Below are positions 45,870 to 46,036 of a DNA stretch of 46,036 bases, piece after piece (within the stretch, counting starts at the first letter, position 1; every line of letters begins with the position of its first letter). The DNA is taken from positions 1-46,036 of the IMG/VR virus record IMGVR_UViG_3300010396_000018; one strand, written 5' to 3'. Made by a program: the position numbers and the translations under genes. The notes under the pieces were generated by a model. The model had not been told where the DNA came from. It worked only from the letters and a program-made list of their open reading frames with translations, and made no database searches. Origin of the DNA: a virus.

Positions 45870-46036
45870 TTACACCTTCTTCGGCAGCATCGGCGCCGGC
45901 GGCTTCCCGGACGTCAGCGCCGCCTCACGCGTGACGTGATGTGCCGAGGCAGCGGCCTTCAACGCGCCGGCAAGCGACACATCCCGAAGCAGCACGTCGA
46001 GATTGTATTGACTCATTTCCGCGCCGTGCATCTCGA
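45870..46036 (-). CDS. winged-helix-like protein, C-terminal part at the right contig end
   Basis: This is the right-end portion of the gene whose start is at 433. It reads through the duplicated 123 bases (45914-46036) and ends LTSGKPPAPMLPKKV with TAA at 45870-45872. The complete protein has 158 residues once the ends are joined. The C-terminal half, from MHGAEMSQYNLDVLLRD on, is helical. Confidence 0.75.
   Translation of the reverse strand, partial: EMHGAEMSQYNLDVLLRDVSLAGALKAAASAHHVTREAALTSGKPPAPMLPKKV
45914..46036. repeat. terminal direct repeat (right copy)
   Basis: Identical to positions 1-123; see the left copy. Removing one copy leaves a closed circle of 45,913 bp with an intact gene across the joint. 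Confidence 0.95.

Overview
The window is a complete, circularly mapping genome of a temperate, contractile-tailed phage (myovirus morphology). Positions 1-123 are repeated exactly at 45914-46036, so the contig closes on itself with a unit length of 45,913 bp, and one leftward gene runs across the joint. The DNA is GC-rich and genes are packed with ATGA/GTGA stop-start overlaps. The host is probably a high-GC Gram-negative bacterium. Two lipoproteins with lipobox signal peptides and an Asp/Ser/Gly-rich mature start recall Myxococcota, but this is only a weak inference.

Leftward half (about 14,900 down to 1, across the joint, then 45,900 down to 43,200): replication, recombination and regulation. 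In order of transcription it holds a protein with 27 tetrapeptide repeats, a Cas4/AddB-like Fe-S nuclease with an AT-hook tail, an SF2 helicase, a possible ssDNA-binding protein, an AT-hook protein, a family A DNA polymerase with a DnaJ-like zinc module, a sigma-70 factor, an HD phosphohydrolase, a dATP/dGTP-hydrolase-like protein, a metallophosphoesterase, a second sigma-like protein, an OB-fold-like protein, a beta-clamp-like protein, a DNA methyltransferase, a small zinc-ribbon protein, a frameshifted conserved phage gene, a winged-helix candidate at the joint, a repeat-rich gap, a coiled-coil protein, an excisionase, a tyrosine integrase, an attP carrying the 3' half of a tRNA-Leu gene, and a lipoprotein moron.

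Rightward half (14,934 to 43,126): a primase-helicase, a terminator, an AT-rich segment followed by about nine GTTCCC repeats (candidate replication origin), a RuvC-like resolvase, small genes, a secreted trypsin-like lipoprotein, a small HExxH peptidase, then the virion genes. The head module resembles phage Mu (portal, protease/scaffold, decoration, capsid, neck). The tail is contractile: sheath, tube, assembly chaperones with a GGGAAAA frameshift site, tape measure, hub/spike, gp25, gpJ, gpI-like, a beta-helix tailspike and a lectin-like protein. Lysis genes (holin candidates, lipoprotein, DUF1906-type endolysin) and a last structural protein end at a strong terminator.

The most interesting regulatory signal is a 12-bp element, GTCACTACAGGR. 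It occurs as a perfect inverted repeat between the divergent early operons, as single copies directly before the resolvase and ssDNA-binding-like genes, and once inside the first sigma-like gene. It is the best candidate for a phage-specific operator or sigma/translation signal. No classical CI-type repressor is recognisable, so the lysogeny switch may use an unfamiliar regulator.
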